The position numbers were made by a program, and so were the translations under genes. Positions 1 through 7,913 of a stretch of 44,377 nucleotides of DNA are shown in pieces. Source of the stretch: JASHVB01 sp049522565 (lineage in GTDB: Bacteria; Pseudomonadota; Alphaproteobacteria; Acetobacterales; Acetobacteraceae); contig JBEKNT010000008.1 of NCBI GenBank assembly GCA_049522565.1, positions 1 through 44,377 of the forward strand, read 5' to 3'. The notes under the pieces are model-generated. The model was not told the origin of the DNA. It did not search any database and worked only from the letters and a program-made list of their open reading frames with translations. Each line of letters starts with the position of its first letter. Position 1 is the first letter of the stretch.

Positions 1-20
1 TCAAGGGGAGGGGGAGAATT
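1..20. repeat. Half of a G/C-rich palindromic repeat cut by the window edge
   Basis: The first 17 bases (tcaaggggagggggaga) equal the right half of the 30-bp palindrome at 17778-17807, with the same loop bases. The left arm would lie before the window. It sits about 35 bp ahead of livH. Confidence 0.5.
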
Positions 21-52
21 CTAATTCCATCCCCAAACACGCCATAAACCCC

Positions 53-916
53 ATGCTTCCTGTCCAACTGCTGATCAATGGCCTTGTCACCGGCTGCGCG
101 CTGGGTGTGGTCGCGGTCAGCTTCTCGCTGATCTACGCCACGACGAAGATCTTCCACGTCGCGCATGCCGGCGTCTACACCATGGCCGGCTACGTCGCCT
201 GGTGGCTGGTGAGCCGCGGCGCACCGGAGATCGTCGCTTTGCTGGTCGCCATTGCCGCCTGCGCGCTGTTGGGCGCGTTGATCCAGGGCGGGCTGTACGC
301 GCAGCTCGCCAAGCGGAGGGCCACACATCTGGTGGTGCTGATCGCCTCGCTCGGCATGCTCGCGGTGATCCAGAACATCATCGCCGCGGTCTTCACGCCG
401 AACATCCTCCAATTCGCCGTGCCGTGGGCGGAGCACGTCGTGTCGCTCGATACGATCCGCGTCACCTACACGCAGTTACTGACCGTCGTGGTCAGCCTCG
501 CCGCCTATGCCGGCGTGATGTGGTTCGCGCATCATACCATTCTCGGCAAGCGCATCCGCGCGGTGGCAGCCAACCCGTTCCTGGCCGAGATCACCCGGCT
601 GCGGCCGAACGCCGTCTATATCTATGTGGTGGCGATCGCCTCGGCGATTGTCGCGCTGCCGGGCGTGCTGGTGCCGCTCGATCTCGGCTTGCAGCCCTAT
701 GGCGGCATCACGCCGCTGCTGACCGCGACCATCGCCATGATCGCCGGCGGCGTCGGCAGCATCTCCGGCGCGTTCATGCTGTCGGTGGCGATCGCGGTGT
801 TGCAGAACCTGTCGCTGCTGGTGATCCCCGGCGAGTGGAGCATCGGCATCACCTTCTTCATCTTCGTCATCTTCATGCTGTTCCGGCCCACCGGCCTGTT
901 CGCAGCGGCACGCTGA
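53..916 (+). CDS. livH: Branched-chain amino acid-type ABC transporter permease (LivH family)
   Basis: This 287-residue inner-membrane protein is the first permease of a hydrophobic amino acid/amide (HAAT) importer. It is almost entirely hydrophobic, with about eight predicted membrane segments, and opens with the family-typical N-terminus (LLINGLVTGCALGVVAVSFS). The A-A-N-P run in 'RAVAANPFLAEI' near residue 175 matches the cytoplasmic coupling loop (RAxAxxxxxA) of LivH proteins. Length fits the family (about 290). It is followed after 3 bp by livM and then by two ATPase genes, so it is the head of a four-gene operon. No binding-protein gene is in the window; it may lie upstream. The true substrate may be an amide, urea or an aromatic compound rather than Leu/Ile/Val. 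No strong ribosome site precedes the ATG. Confidence 0.93.
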   Translation: MLPVQLLINGLVTGCALGVVAVSFSLIYATTKIFHVAHAGVYTMAGYVAWWLVSRGAPEIVALLVAIAACALLGALIQGGLYAQLAKRRATHLVVLIASLGMLAVIQNIIAAVFTPNILQFAVPWAEHVVSLDTIRVTYTQLLTVVVSLAAYAGVMWFAHHTILGKRIRAVAANPFLAEITRLRPNAVYIYVVAIASAIVALPGVLVPLDLGLQPYGGITPLLTATIAMIAGGVGSISGAFMLSVAIAVLQNLSLLVIPGEWSIGITFFIFVIFMLFRPTGLFAAAR

Positions 917-919
917 GCG

Positions 920-1786
920 ATGGACTTCCTGTTCTCCTACCTGGCGCTCGCCGCCATCTATGTGATGCTGGGCCTGTCCACCAACCTGCTGGTGGGCATC
1001 GTCGGCATCTTCTCCGTGTCGCAGGCTGCGGTGTTCGGTGTCGGCGCGTATATCGTCGCGCATTTCCTGATGGCAACCGAGCCGCTGGCGTTCCTGCCGG
1101 CGCTGGCGATCGCCATGGTTTGCTGCATCACGCTGAACATCCTGGTGACGCTGCCGTCCTTGCGCGTGTCCGGCGATTATTTCGTGGTGACCTCGTTCGG
1201 CATCCAGTTGCTGGCAACGGCGGTGTTCACCAACTGGACCGCCGGCACCGGCGGCGCCAACGGCTTGCCGGGCATCCCGCCGCCGGACGTGTTCGGTTAC
1301 CAACTCGACAGCACGTTCCAACTCATGGCGCTGTGCCTGTGCGGATTGCTGCTGGCCTGCGGTTGCTTCTGGCTGATCATGCGGGCGCCGTTCGGCCGGT
1401 TGTTGCGTGCGATCCGCGAGGACGAGCTTGCGGTGGCGGCGGCAGGCAAGAACGTGCTGCGCGCGAAGGTGTCGGCGGCGGCGCTGGCGGGTGCCTTCGC
1501 CGGCATGGCCGGTGGCATGTACGCGACGTTCCTCAGCTTCATCGATCCATCGTCGTTCGACCTCGACGCCTCGATCCTGCTGCTGACCATGGTGGTGGTC
1601 GGCGGTGCGCGCACGCTGGCCGGCTCGATCGTCGGACCCTTCCTGTTGCTTGCCATGCCGCAGGCGCTGTCGATGCTGGACATCCCGACGACCATCGCGG
1701 CGGCGGCGCGACAACTGATCTACGGATTTCTGCTGATCGCGTTCATGCTGTTCCGGCCGCAAGGTCTGGTCGGAGAGCGGCTGTGA
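920..1786 (+). CDS. livM: Branched-chain amino acid-type ABC transporter permease (LivM family)
   Basis: The 288-residue second permease of the HAAT importer. It is hydrophobic throughout and shows LivM landmarks: 'FSVSQAAVFGVGAY' near residue 32, 'LRVSGDYFVVTSFG' near residue 80 (the L-R-x-x-G-x-Y-F segment), and the cytoplasmic loop 'PFGRLLRAIREDELAVAAAGKN' near residues 156-177 that contacts the ATPases. The ATG lies 3 bp after the livH stop; its own stop (1784-1786) overlaps the GTG start of livG, which indicates translational coupling. It should heterodimerise with the LivH-like protein to form the channel. Confidence 0.93.
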   Translation: MDFLFSYLALAAIYVMLGLSTNLLVGIVGIFSVSQAAVFGVGAYIVAHFLMATEPLAFLPALAIAMVCCITLNILVTLPSLRVSGDYFVVTSFGIQLLATAVFTNWTAGTGGANGLPGIPPPDVFGYQLDSTFQLMALCLCGLLLACGCFWLIMRAPFGRLLRAIREDELAVAAAGKNVLRAKVSAAALAGAFAGMAGGMYATFLSFIDPSSFDLDASILLLTMVVVGGARTLAGSIVGPFLLLAMPQALSMLDIPTTIAAAARQLIYGFLLIAFMLFRPQGLVGERL

Positions 1787-2547
1787 CCGCCTATCTTCAG
1801 GCCGCTGGTCTGGATCACCGGTTCGGCGGTCTGCACGCATTGCGCGCGTGCAGTTTCGACATCGAGCAGGGCCGCATCACCTGCCTGGTCGGACCGAATG
1901 GTGCCGGCAAGACGACGATCTTCAATGCCATCACCGGCTTCCTGCGGCCCGACGAGGGCCATGTGACGTTCCGCGGCCGGTCGCTCGACGGGTTGCGGCC
2001 GCAGGCGATCGTGCATGCCGGCATCGCACGCACCTTCCAGAACCTGCGGCTGTTCACCGAGCTTTCCGCGCTGGACAACGTCATGGTGGCGTTGCCGCGG
2101 CAATTCGCCGAGGAACCGCTCGGCGCGATCTTCCGTCCGTTGCATGCCAGGCGGAGCCAGACGCGGCGGCGTGAGGATGCGTTGCGCACGCTGGACCATG
2201 TCGGGCTGGCCGATCGGGCGCGCGAGACGGTGCGCAACCTGTCCTACGGAGAGCAGAAGCTGCTGAGTGTGGCACGGGTTCTGGCAACCGGGGCGGAATT
2301 GTTGCTGCTGGACGAGCCGGCCTCGGGGTTGTCCGCCAGCGCGCTGGACGCGGTAATGGCGTTGCTGCGCCGCCTGCAAGCGGAAGGAAAAACCTTGCTG
2401 GTGGTGGAGCACAACACCCGCGTGGTGCAGCAGATTGCCGACGAGGTGCTGTTCCTGCATCAGGGGCATCTGATGGCACGCGGGTCGCCGCAGCAGATCA
2501 TTGCCGACCCGGCGCTGGCGGAAATCTATTTCGGCGGGGCGATCTGA
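1783..2547 (+). CDS. livG: Branched-chain amino acid-type ABC transporter ATPase (LivG family)
   Basis: This 254-residue ATPase powers the importer. Walker A is GPNGAGKTT near residue 37, the ABC signature is LSYGEQ near 156, and Walker B is LLLLDEPASGL near 176. The LivG-type N-terminal 'FGGLHAL' and 'GIARTFQNLRLF' are present. The reading frame is open far upstream, but the start is set by GTG at 1783, which overlaps the livM stop (GTGA) and gives the normal family length (about 255). The stop overlaps the livF start by one base (TGATG). Confidence 0.93.
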   Translation: MTAYLQAAGLDHRFGGLHALRACSFDIEQGRITCLVGPNGAGKTTIFNAITGFLRPDEGHVTFRGRSLDGLRPQAIVHAGIARTFQNLRLFTELSALDNVMVALPRQFAEEPLGAIFRPLHARRSQTRRREDALRTLDHVGLADRARETVRNLSYGEQKLLSVARVLATGAELLLLDEPASGLSASALDAVMALLRRLQAEGKTLLVVEHNTRVVQQIADEVLFLHQGHLMARGSPQQIIADPALAEIYFGGAI

Positions 2548-3242
2548 TGCTGTTGCAGCTTGCCGGACTCGCCGCGGGCTATGGTGCGAAGACGGTTATT
2601 TCCGACGTGTCGTTCGCCTTGGAGCCGGGGCAGATCCTGGCCTTCCTCGGACATAACGGTGCCGGCAAGACCACGACGTTGCGCTGTGTGATGGGCCTGT
2701 TGCCGCCACGCGCCGGCTCGGTGACGTTCGACGGACAACGCATCGACCGGCTCGACGTGGCGGAACGCGTCGCGCGCGGGCTGCGGCTGTTGCCGGAGGG
2801 GCGCGGCATTTTCCCGGATCTGACGGTGGCGGAAAACATCGACGTTGTGGCGGACCGCAACGTCGCGGCGGACGCGATGTTCGGCATCGACACCGTGTAT
2901 GGGCTGTTCCCCGTGCTGGCCGAGCGCCGTGCCACCCGCGCCGGCAGCCTGAGCGGCGGGCAGCAGCAGATGCTGGCGCTGTCGCTGGCGATACTCGGTT
3001 CGCCGCGTTGCCTGTTGCTGGACGAGCCGTCGATCGGGCTGGCGCCGAACCTGGTAGAGCGGATGTTTCGGCAGGTGCAGGAGGTCTGCAAGTCGCACGC
3101 GATGACGGCGATCCTGGTAGAGCAGAATGTTGCGGCAGCGATGCAGATTGCTGACCGGGTGGTGATCATGAACAACGGGCAGATCGTGTTCGACGGGCTG
3201 CCGGAGCAGGCGCGGGCGTCGAACTTCTGGCACTATTTCTGA
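2547..3242 (+). CDS. livF: Branched-chain amino acid-type ABC transporter ATPase (LivF family)
   Basis: Second ATPase of the importer, 231 residues (usual 230-240). Walker A GHNGAGKTTTLR is near residue 34, the LivF hallmark 'LPEGRGIFPDLTVAENI' near 84, the signature LSGGQQQM near 130, and Walker B CLLLDEPSIGLAPN near 152. The ATG overlaps the livG stop (TGATG). With LivG it would form the ATPase heterodimer. It is the last clear importer gene; the next gene starts 63 bp further on and is unrelated by sequence. Confidence 0.93.
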   Translation: MLLQLAGLAAGYGAKTVISDVSFALEPGQILAFLGHNGAGKTTTLRCVMGLLPPRAGSVTFDGQRIDRLDVAERVARGLRLLPEGRGIFPDLTVAENIDVVADRNVAADAMFGIDTVYGLFPVLAERRATRAGSLSGGQQQMLALSLAILGSPRCLLLDEPSIGLAPNLVERMFRQVQEVCKSHAMTAILVEQNVAAAMQIADRVVIMNNGQIVFDGLPEQARASNFWHYF

Positions 3243-3305
3243 GCCTGGGTGCGACTCGGGCGGGACGTCTATATGCGCGACCCGCACGAACGGAGCAGGG
3301 GTGCC

Positions 3306-3986
3306 ATGACCCGAGAGGAGAAGATCAGCCGTTACCGGCATCTACGCGCGATCGGCAAGCAGCATCAGAATGCAGCAATGAAATTCGTCAGCCGGGCTAC
3401 GATGCTCGACTATGGGCGCCGGCTTGGGATCGTCCAGGGCAACACGTTCGTTTGCGACAGCCCTGACGAATTGGCATTCGTGTTCGACCTTGCGCTCTAC
3501 ACATCCCGCGAAGGACGGTCGCGCGGGATCGATCGCTACGCACGGACCGTGACTCCCGCTCCAGGCAGCGACTCGGCTGTCATGCTGAAGGCGGCACAGA
3601 ACTCTCGATTCGGCGTGTGGCGCATCGATGGCCGGCATGAACCAGCGGGTTTGGCAATTTGGGATGTCGCCCGCGAAACAACTCACTGGTTGATGGACGA
3701 AGGGTTCGAGGCCACCGCTCCGATCGGCAGCGTTTTCGCTGGTCGTGTGATGGCTGTCGATGACTTCGTGATGACCTCCGGTGCGGTAGTCCCACTGGAC
3801 GCAGATACGCTCGTCGAAACATTCGCGTACGCTCCGAACTGGAGTGCACGCAGCCGAGCAGCGGTGGTCGAGGATCCGCGCTTCGCCATCGCCGTGTTTC
3901 GCGCCGCGATTCAATCCGGTATTGCAGACAGGATCGAGTTCCGCGATCCCGGGCAATTGCAGCTTGAAACGGCAGACGCAGACTGA
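3306..3986 (+). CDS. Unrecognised protein, 226 residues
   Basis: I do not recognise this family. The chosen ATG (MTREEK...) has a good ribosome site (gagcaggggtgcc) just ahead; an in-frame start at 3249 would add 19 residues that look like 5' leader. The protein is soluble, with no signal peptide or membrane segment. Residues 1-60 are basic and probably helical; the middle has alternating hydrophobic and polar stretches typical of an alpha/beta fold (FGVWRIDGRHEPAGLAIWDV). It follows the liv operon in the same direction and ends 6 bp before the convergent GST gene. G+C looks lower than the flanks: 35 of 60 bases at 3421-3480 are G or C. That could mean transfer, but the sample is small. Confidence 0.7.
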   Translation: MTREEKISRYRHLRAIGKQHQNAAMKFVSRATMLDYGRRLGIVQGNTFVCDSPDELAFVFDLALYTSREGRSRGIDRYARTVTPAPGSDSAVMLKAAQNSRFGVWRIDGRHEPAGLAIWDVARETTHWLMDEGFEATAPIGSVFAGRVMAVDDFVMTSGAVVPLDADTLVETFAYAPNWSARSRAAVVEDPRFAIAVFRAAIQSGIADRIEFRDPGQLQLETADAD

Positions 3987-3992
3987 GTGCGA

Positions 3993-4622
3993 TCAGCGAT
4001 CGTCGACCGGAGGATTTGCCCGCACTGATTCCCGTGCGTTGAACGTCGTATGCCATTCCGCCAGTCGTGGCCGACCGTTACGCCAGTGCAGCTCGTCGAA
4101 ACGAAAATCCAGGTAGCCGAGCGCCACGCCGATCGCGACATGCCCGATCGTCAGCGGCCCTTGCACTAAGTCATCCGCCTCCTGCTCCAGCGCATCGACG
4201 CTCGCCAGCAGCTTGGCGCGCCATAAATCCATGTGCGGTTGCGACTGCTTCTCCGCCGGGCGGAACCGTTCGCTCAGCCAGGGCAGCGCCGCGTCCAGCA
4301 TGCCGTCGCCCAATGCCAGCCGGCGTAACGCCACGCCTCGCGCGGGCCACGCTGCGGGGAACAGTTTGGGCCCGTCATGCAGCGTGTCGAGATATTCGCA
4401 GATCACCGGCGAATCGTACAGCACCGAGCCGTCCTGCAGCTCCAGCGTGGGAATTTTGCCGAGCGGGTTGACCTGCATAAGTTCGCGATGCGGCGTGGTG
4501 CCGCCGACCACCGTGCGCACCGTGCGCAGCCGGTCCTGCAAGCCCATCTCGTATGCCGCGATCATCACCTTGCGCACATAGGGCGAGCGCGGCGACCAAT
4601 GCAGCGTCATCTGGCCGGTCAT
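3993..4622 (-). CDS. Glutathione S-transferase family protein
   Basis: A 209-residue cytosolic GST. The N-terminal thioredoxin-like domain (residues 5-80) has the 'WSPRSPYVRKV' first helix, where Ser/Tyr usually activates glutathione, then 'VNPLGKIPTLEL' with the cis-Pro loop and 'LYDSPVICEYLD', whose D-S pair binds the glutamyl group. The C-terminal domain is helical ('LTIGHVAIGVALGYLDFR' near 160). The start at 4622 is set by an AAGGAG ribosome site 6 bp upstream; the longer frame to 4784 would run through the divergent hydrolase. Likely substrates are electrophiles or isomerisable intermediates; specificity cannot be read. It is divergent from the hydrolase at 4690, sharing a 67-bp control region. 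Confidence 0.9.
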   Translation of the reverse strand: MTGQMTLHWSPRSPYVRKVMIAAYEMGLQDRLRTVRTVVGGTTPHRELMQVNPLGKIPTLELQDGSVLYDSPVICEYLDTLHDGPKLFPAAWPARGVALRRLALGDGMLDAALPWLSERFRPAEKQSQPHMDLWRAKLLASVDALEQEADDLVQGPLTIGHVAIGVALGYLDFRFDELHWRNGRPRLAEWHTTFNARESVRANPPVDDR

Positions 4623-4689
4623 GCAGATCTCCTTGACCATAGTGCCGCGGCGGATAGGCTCGCGCGCGGGAGCGAAGGAGACGTTCGAC

Positions 4690-5481
4690 ATGAACTGGAT
4701 CGAAGTCAACGGCACCAGCCTGCGCTGCGAGCTGACCGGCAGTGGCAAGACGACGCTGGTTCTGGTGCATGAGATGGGTGGCACGTTGGACTCGTGGGAT
4801 CAGGTCATGCCGGCGCTGAATAATGAGCGGCGTGTGCTGCGCTACGACACGCGCGGCGCGGGGCTGTCGGCGAAGCTCGGCGGCCCGGTGACGTGGGACG
4901 ACATGGCGGACGATGTCGCGGCGCTGCTGGATGCTTATGGCATCGGCGGGAAAGTGGCGTTGGCGGGCACCGCGGTCGGCGCCGGCATCGCAATTCATTT
5001 CGCGGTCCGTCATGCGGCGCGCGCCGGCGCGCTGGTGGTGAGCAGTCCGGCGCTGGGGGTTGGCGGGGATCGGCGGCAGGCGACGCTGGATCGCGCCGCG
5101 GCGGCCGAGGCGAAGGGCATGCGCGGCATCGTCGAGAGCAGCCTGGCGAATTCGTATCCGCCGCAGGTGCGGCACAACGCGGAGGAGTTTCGCAAGTTCC
5201 GCGCGCGCTGGCTGTGCAACGATCCGCACAGTTTCGCGGCGATCAACCGCATGCTGGCCGCGGGGGATTTGAACGGCGAACTGCCACGGATTGCGTGCCC
5301 GACCATGGTGATCGGTTGCACGCACGACAAGCTGCGTCCGCCCGCGGCGGTTGAGCCGCTGGCGAAACAGATTCCGGGCGCGGAGTATCTCGAGATCAAT
5401 TCAGGGCATTTCGCCGCGATCCAGACGCCGGGGCTGATGGCGCAGGCGATCCACTATTTTCTGCACGCGTTGGGGTATTGA
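4690..5481 (+). CDS. Alpha/beta hydrolase-fold protein lacking the nucleophile Ser
   Basis: 263 residues with the layout of 3-oxoadipate enol-lactonase-like hydrolases: strand 'TTLVLVHEMGG' (oxyanion region, 21-31), 'VLRYDTRGAGLS' (49-60), the nucleophile-elbow strand 'VALAGTAVGAG' (89-99), the acid region 'MVIGCTHDKLRPP' with Asp213, and His240 in 'INSGHFAAIQTP'. The elbow should read G-x-S-x-G, but here it is G93-T-A95-V-G97: codon gcg at 4972-4974 encodes Ala at the nucleophile position. The Asp and His remain. It may use another mechanism, be inactive, or have Ser/Thr94 in a shifted role. A GAAGGAG site precedes the ATG. It ends near the palindrome at 5489, facing a convergent gene. Confidence 0.88.
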   Translation: MNWIEVNGTSLRCELTGSGKTTLVLVHEMGGTLDSWDQVMPALNNERRVLRYDTRGAGLSAKLGGPVTWDDMADDVAALLDAYGIGGKVALAGTAVGAGIAIHFAVRHAARAGALVVSSPALGVGGDRRQATLDRAAAAEAKGMRGIVESSLANSYPPQVRHNAEEFRKFRARWLCNDPHSFAAINRMLAAGDLNGELPRIACPTMVIGCTHDKLRPPAAVEPLAKQIPGAEYLEINSGHFAAIQTPGLMAQAIHYFLHALGY

Positions 5482-5488
5482 AAGCACA

Positions 5489-5525
5489 CTGTCATTGCGA
5501 GGCGCGTCGCGCCTCGCAATGACAG
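5489..5525. repeat. Short perfect palindrome (family A, internal deletion form)
   Basis: Perfect 18-bp arms (ctgtcattgcgaggcgcg / cgcgcctcgcaatgacag) separated by one base. The outer 14 bases of each arm equal the ends of the larger elements at 6470, 11464 and 29396, so this is a minimal family A copy. It lies between two convergent genes (stops at 5481 and 5544) and could help end transcription, although there is no T tract. Confidence 0.85.
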
Positions 5526-5543
5526 GAACCGGCGGGCGCCGCG

Positions 5544-6407
5544 TTACGTATCCGCCAGCGCCGTCAGAATCGCATCGCGTGCGGCGACATCGCCGTCGGG
5601 ATGCACCGGCTGGATCGCCACGTGCGTCGCGCCGGCGTCGAAATGCGCGCGCAGGCCCTGCTTGACCTTGTCGGCGTCGCCCCACAGCACCATCGCATCG
5701 ATGAACCGATCGGAACCGCCGTTCGCCAGGTCCGCCTCGGTATAGCCGATGCGCAGGAAGTTGTTGCGGTAGTTATCGAGCGTCATGTAGCGCGCGAGTT
5801 CCTTCCGCCCCAGCGCGCGCGCCTTCGCTGGATCGGTCTCCAGCGTCACCTTCTGTTCGATCGCCAGCCACTTGCCCGGGCCAAGGATCTTCGCCGCCTC
5901 GGCCGTGTGCTGCGGATTGGTGTTGTACGGCACTGCGCCGCGTGTCTTCTCCGCCGCCAGCTTCAACATCAGCGGGCCGAGCGCGGCAATGACGATCGGC
6001 CAGTCCTCCGAGCCGGCCTCGCCCTTGCAGATGCCGTCGAGATAGGCGCGCATGGCCGGCACCGGCTTTTCGTAATGATGGCCGCGCAGCCCTTCCACCA
6101 TCGGCGGATGGCTGACGCCGAGCCCAAGAATGAAGCGCTCGCCGTACAGCGCGTGCAGCGTCAGCATGCCGCGCCGCGAGGTGAAGGCGTCGCGCGCATA
6201 GATGCTGGCGATCGAGCTGCCAAGCTTCAGCTTCGTGGTGTTGCCCAGCATGAAGCCAGCCACCGACAGCGATTCGAACCCGCGCGATTCCGGATACCAC
6301 AGCACGTCATAGCCAAGCCGCTCCACCGTGGCGGCGAACTGCTTGATCTGCTGCGGACCGCCAAGTTTGTCCGTCGAATACCAGGCGCCGAGACGTCCGA
6401 TCTGCAT
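5544..6407 (-). CDS. Luciferase-like (LLM class) flavin/F420-dependent oxidoreductase
   Basis: A 287-residue TIM-barrel protein of the bacterial luciferase superfamily; it resembles the F420-type subgroup with 'GYDVLWYPESRGFESLSVAGF' near 33 and 'FILGLGVSHPPMVEG' near 92. These enzymes use FMN or F420 for hydride transfer or monooxygenation. There is no signal peptide. The start is supported by AAAGGAGA 6 bp upstream of the ATG. The CoA transferase upstream on the same strand is 214 bp away, with a family A palindrome between them, so co-transcription is uncertain. The substrate cannot be deduced, and whether it binds FMN or F420 cannot be told from sequence alone. Confidence 0.88.
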   Translation of the reverse strand: MQIGRLGAWYSTDKLGGPQQIKQFAATVERLGYDVLWYPESRGFESLSVAGFMLGNTTKLKLGSSIASIYARDAFTSRRGMLTLHALYGERFILGLGVSHPPMVEGLRGHHYEKPVPAMRAYLDGICKGEAGSEDWPIVIAALGPLMLKLAAEKTRGAVPYNTNPQHTAEAAKILGPGKWLAIEQKVTLETDPAKARALGRKELARYMTLDNYRNNFLRIGYTEADLANGGSDRFIDAMVLWGDADKVKQGLRAHFDAGATHVAIQPVHPDGDVAARDAILTALADT

Positions 6408-6469
6408 GATGGTCTCCTTTAATCGTGCGTGTCATGGGCGAAGCAGTGCCACCCCCACTGTCCCCCCCA

Positions 6470-6575
6470 CTGTCATTGCGAGGAGCGCAGCGACGAAGCA
6501 ATCCCCCGACCGGGAAGCATCCGTCGGCTCATCAGGCAGGAGATTGCTTCGTCGCTGCGCTCCTCGCAATGACAG
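6470..6575. repeat. Family A palindromic element, 106 bp
   Basis: Perfect 34-bp inverted arms at 6470-6503 and 6542-6575 around a 38-bp loop. Outer C and G runs extend the pairing imperfectly to about 6462-6583. Same family as 5489, 11464 and 29396. No open frame. The size, perfect arms and intergenic location fit a REP-like or MITE-like non-autonomous element. Confidence 0.9.
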
Positions 6576-6621
6576 TTGGGGGGCGTGACACAGCGTGAGG
6601 CAGATGACGCCGAGCCGCGGT

Positions 6622-7812
6622 TCAAATCACCCCCGCCGTACGGAACCCACCGATCTCCGCGGCGCTGTAGCCCAACTCCCGCAACACCTCGTCGTTGTGC
6701 TGCCCCAGCACCGGCGGCGGCGTGTCGATGCGCGGCCCGTCATGCGCGAACTTGAACGCTGCCAGCGGCACCGCGAACGCGCCGTCCACGCCTGGAGCGC
6801 CCCCATCGAAACGATGCAGCACGCCGCGCGAGGCGATCTGCGGATCGGCCACTGCTTCGCCCATCGTGCGCACCCGCGCCGCCGGCACGTGACGCGACTG
6901 CAAATACGCCTCCCATTCCGCTGCCGTACGGGTCGGCATGATCTGCTCCAGCAACGCTTCCTCGCGCGCGCGATCGGCGTCGCGCTCGTCGTTGCTGCGC
7001 TTGATCATCTCGGGATGCTCCAGCACCGTCCACAGCCGCTTCTGCTGGCGCAGGTTCGACGCCCCGATCATCAACAGCCCGTCCTTCGTCTGGTACGCGC
7101 TGTTCGTCGCATGTGGCTGCTTGTTGCCATGCGGCTTCGGATGCTTGCCGTTGCGCAGATAGCCGGTCAGGTGCGAGGCCTGCAGGATCATCGCCACGTC
7201 CAGCATCGCCATGTCGATGCGCTGACCCTCGCCGGTGCGCTCGCGCTGGAACAACGCGGCGGACAGCGCGAAGGCACCCATCGTGCCGGTGGCGTAATCG
7301 ACGACCGGCGGCCCGACCTTAATCGGATTCGCCTCCGGCGAACCGGTCATCGCCATGATGCCCGAAGTGGACTGGATCACGTGGTCATAGGCGGTGTGCG
7401 TGCGCCGCGGCCCGCCCTGGCCGAACGCGGAAAACGACGCGTAGATCAGCTTCGGATTGATCTTGCGCAGGTCTTCATAGCCCAATCCAAGCGCCTCGAA
7501 CGCGCCGGGACGGTAGTTCTCCACCAGCACGTCGGCGGTGCGCACCAGCTTGCGCAAAATATCGCGGCCGGCTTCGGTTTTCAGATCCAGCGTGATCGAC
7601 CGCTTGTTCGACGCCTGGGTGAGGAAGCCGGTGCCCATATGCGCGTGGTTCAGCGCGTTGTCGCTGCCGGAACCGCGGCTCTGATCGGGATCGTCCGGGT
7701 GCTCCACCTTGATCACGTCGGCGCCGAGCAAGCCCAACTGATACGCCGCGAACGGGCCAGCCAGCACATGCGTGATGTCGATGATGCGGATGCCTTCGAA
7801 CGGCCGTGCCAT
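6622..7812 (-). CDS. Class III (CaiB/BaiF family) CoA transferase
   Basis: 396 residues; moves CoA between carboxylic acids through aspartyl anhydride and thioester intermediates. The N-terminus reads 'ARPFEGIRIIDITHVLAGPFA', 'ADVIKVEHPDDPDQSR' follows near 31, and 'ENYRPGAFEALGLGYEDL' near 98. The catalytic Asp is probably D205 in 'RIDMAMLD'. Start at 7812 is chosen because a purine-rich ribosome site (gggagggggagc) lies just upstream and the family begins here; an upstream in-frame start at 7839 would add nine residues of leader. It is divergent from the enoyl-CoA hydratase at 7914 (101 bp between starts), suggesting one acyl-CoA pathway. The acid activated is unknown. Confidence 0.92.
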   Translation of the reverse strand: MARPFEGIRIIDITHVLAGPFAAYQLGLLGADVIKVEHPDDPDQSRGSGSDNALNHAHMGTGFLTQASNKRSITLDLKTEAGRDILRKLVRTADVLVENYRPGAFEALGLGYEDLRKINPKLIYASFSAFGQGGPRRTHTAYDHVIQSTSGIMAMTGSPEANPIKVGPPVVDYATGTMGAFALSAALFQRERTGEGQRIDMAMLDVAMILQASHLTGYLRNGKHPKPHGNKQPHATNSAYQTKDGLLMIGASNLRQQKRLWTVLEHPEMIKRSNDERDADRAREEALLEQIMPTRTAAEWEAYLQSRHVPAARVRTMGEAVADPQIASRGVLHRFDGGAPGVDGAFAVPLAAFKFAHDGPRIDTPPPVLGQHNDEVLRELGYSAAEIGGFRTAGVI

Positions 7813-7913
7813 TTTTTGCTCCCCCTCCCTCCCCTGCACGCAGCGACCGTGCCGCCTTGCCCCTGCCCCGTCAACACGCTTGGATGCGATGCGAAGGCGG
7901 AGGAGGGCATCGA

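Noticed and set aside
202..1782. Long open frame in phase with livG over livH and livM
   Set aside because: A GC-rich shadow; the real genes there have clear membrane-protein sequence, and livG starts at GTG 1783.
476..1840. 454-codon minus-strand frame over the permease genes
   Set aside because: Low-complexity Arg/Gln/His-rich translation typical of antisense GC-rich DNA, with no known domain.
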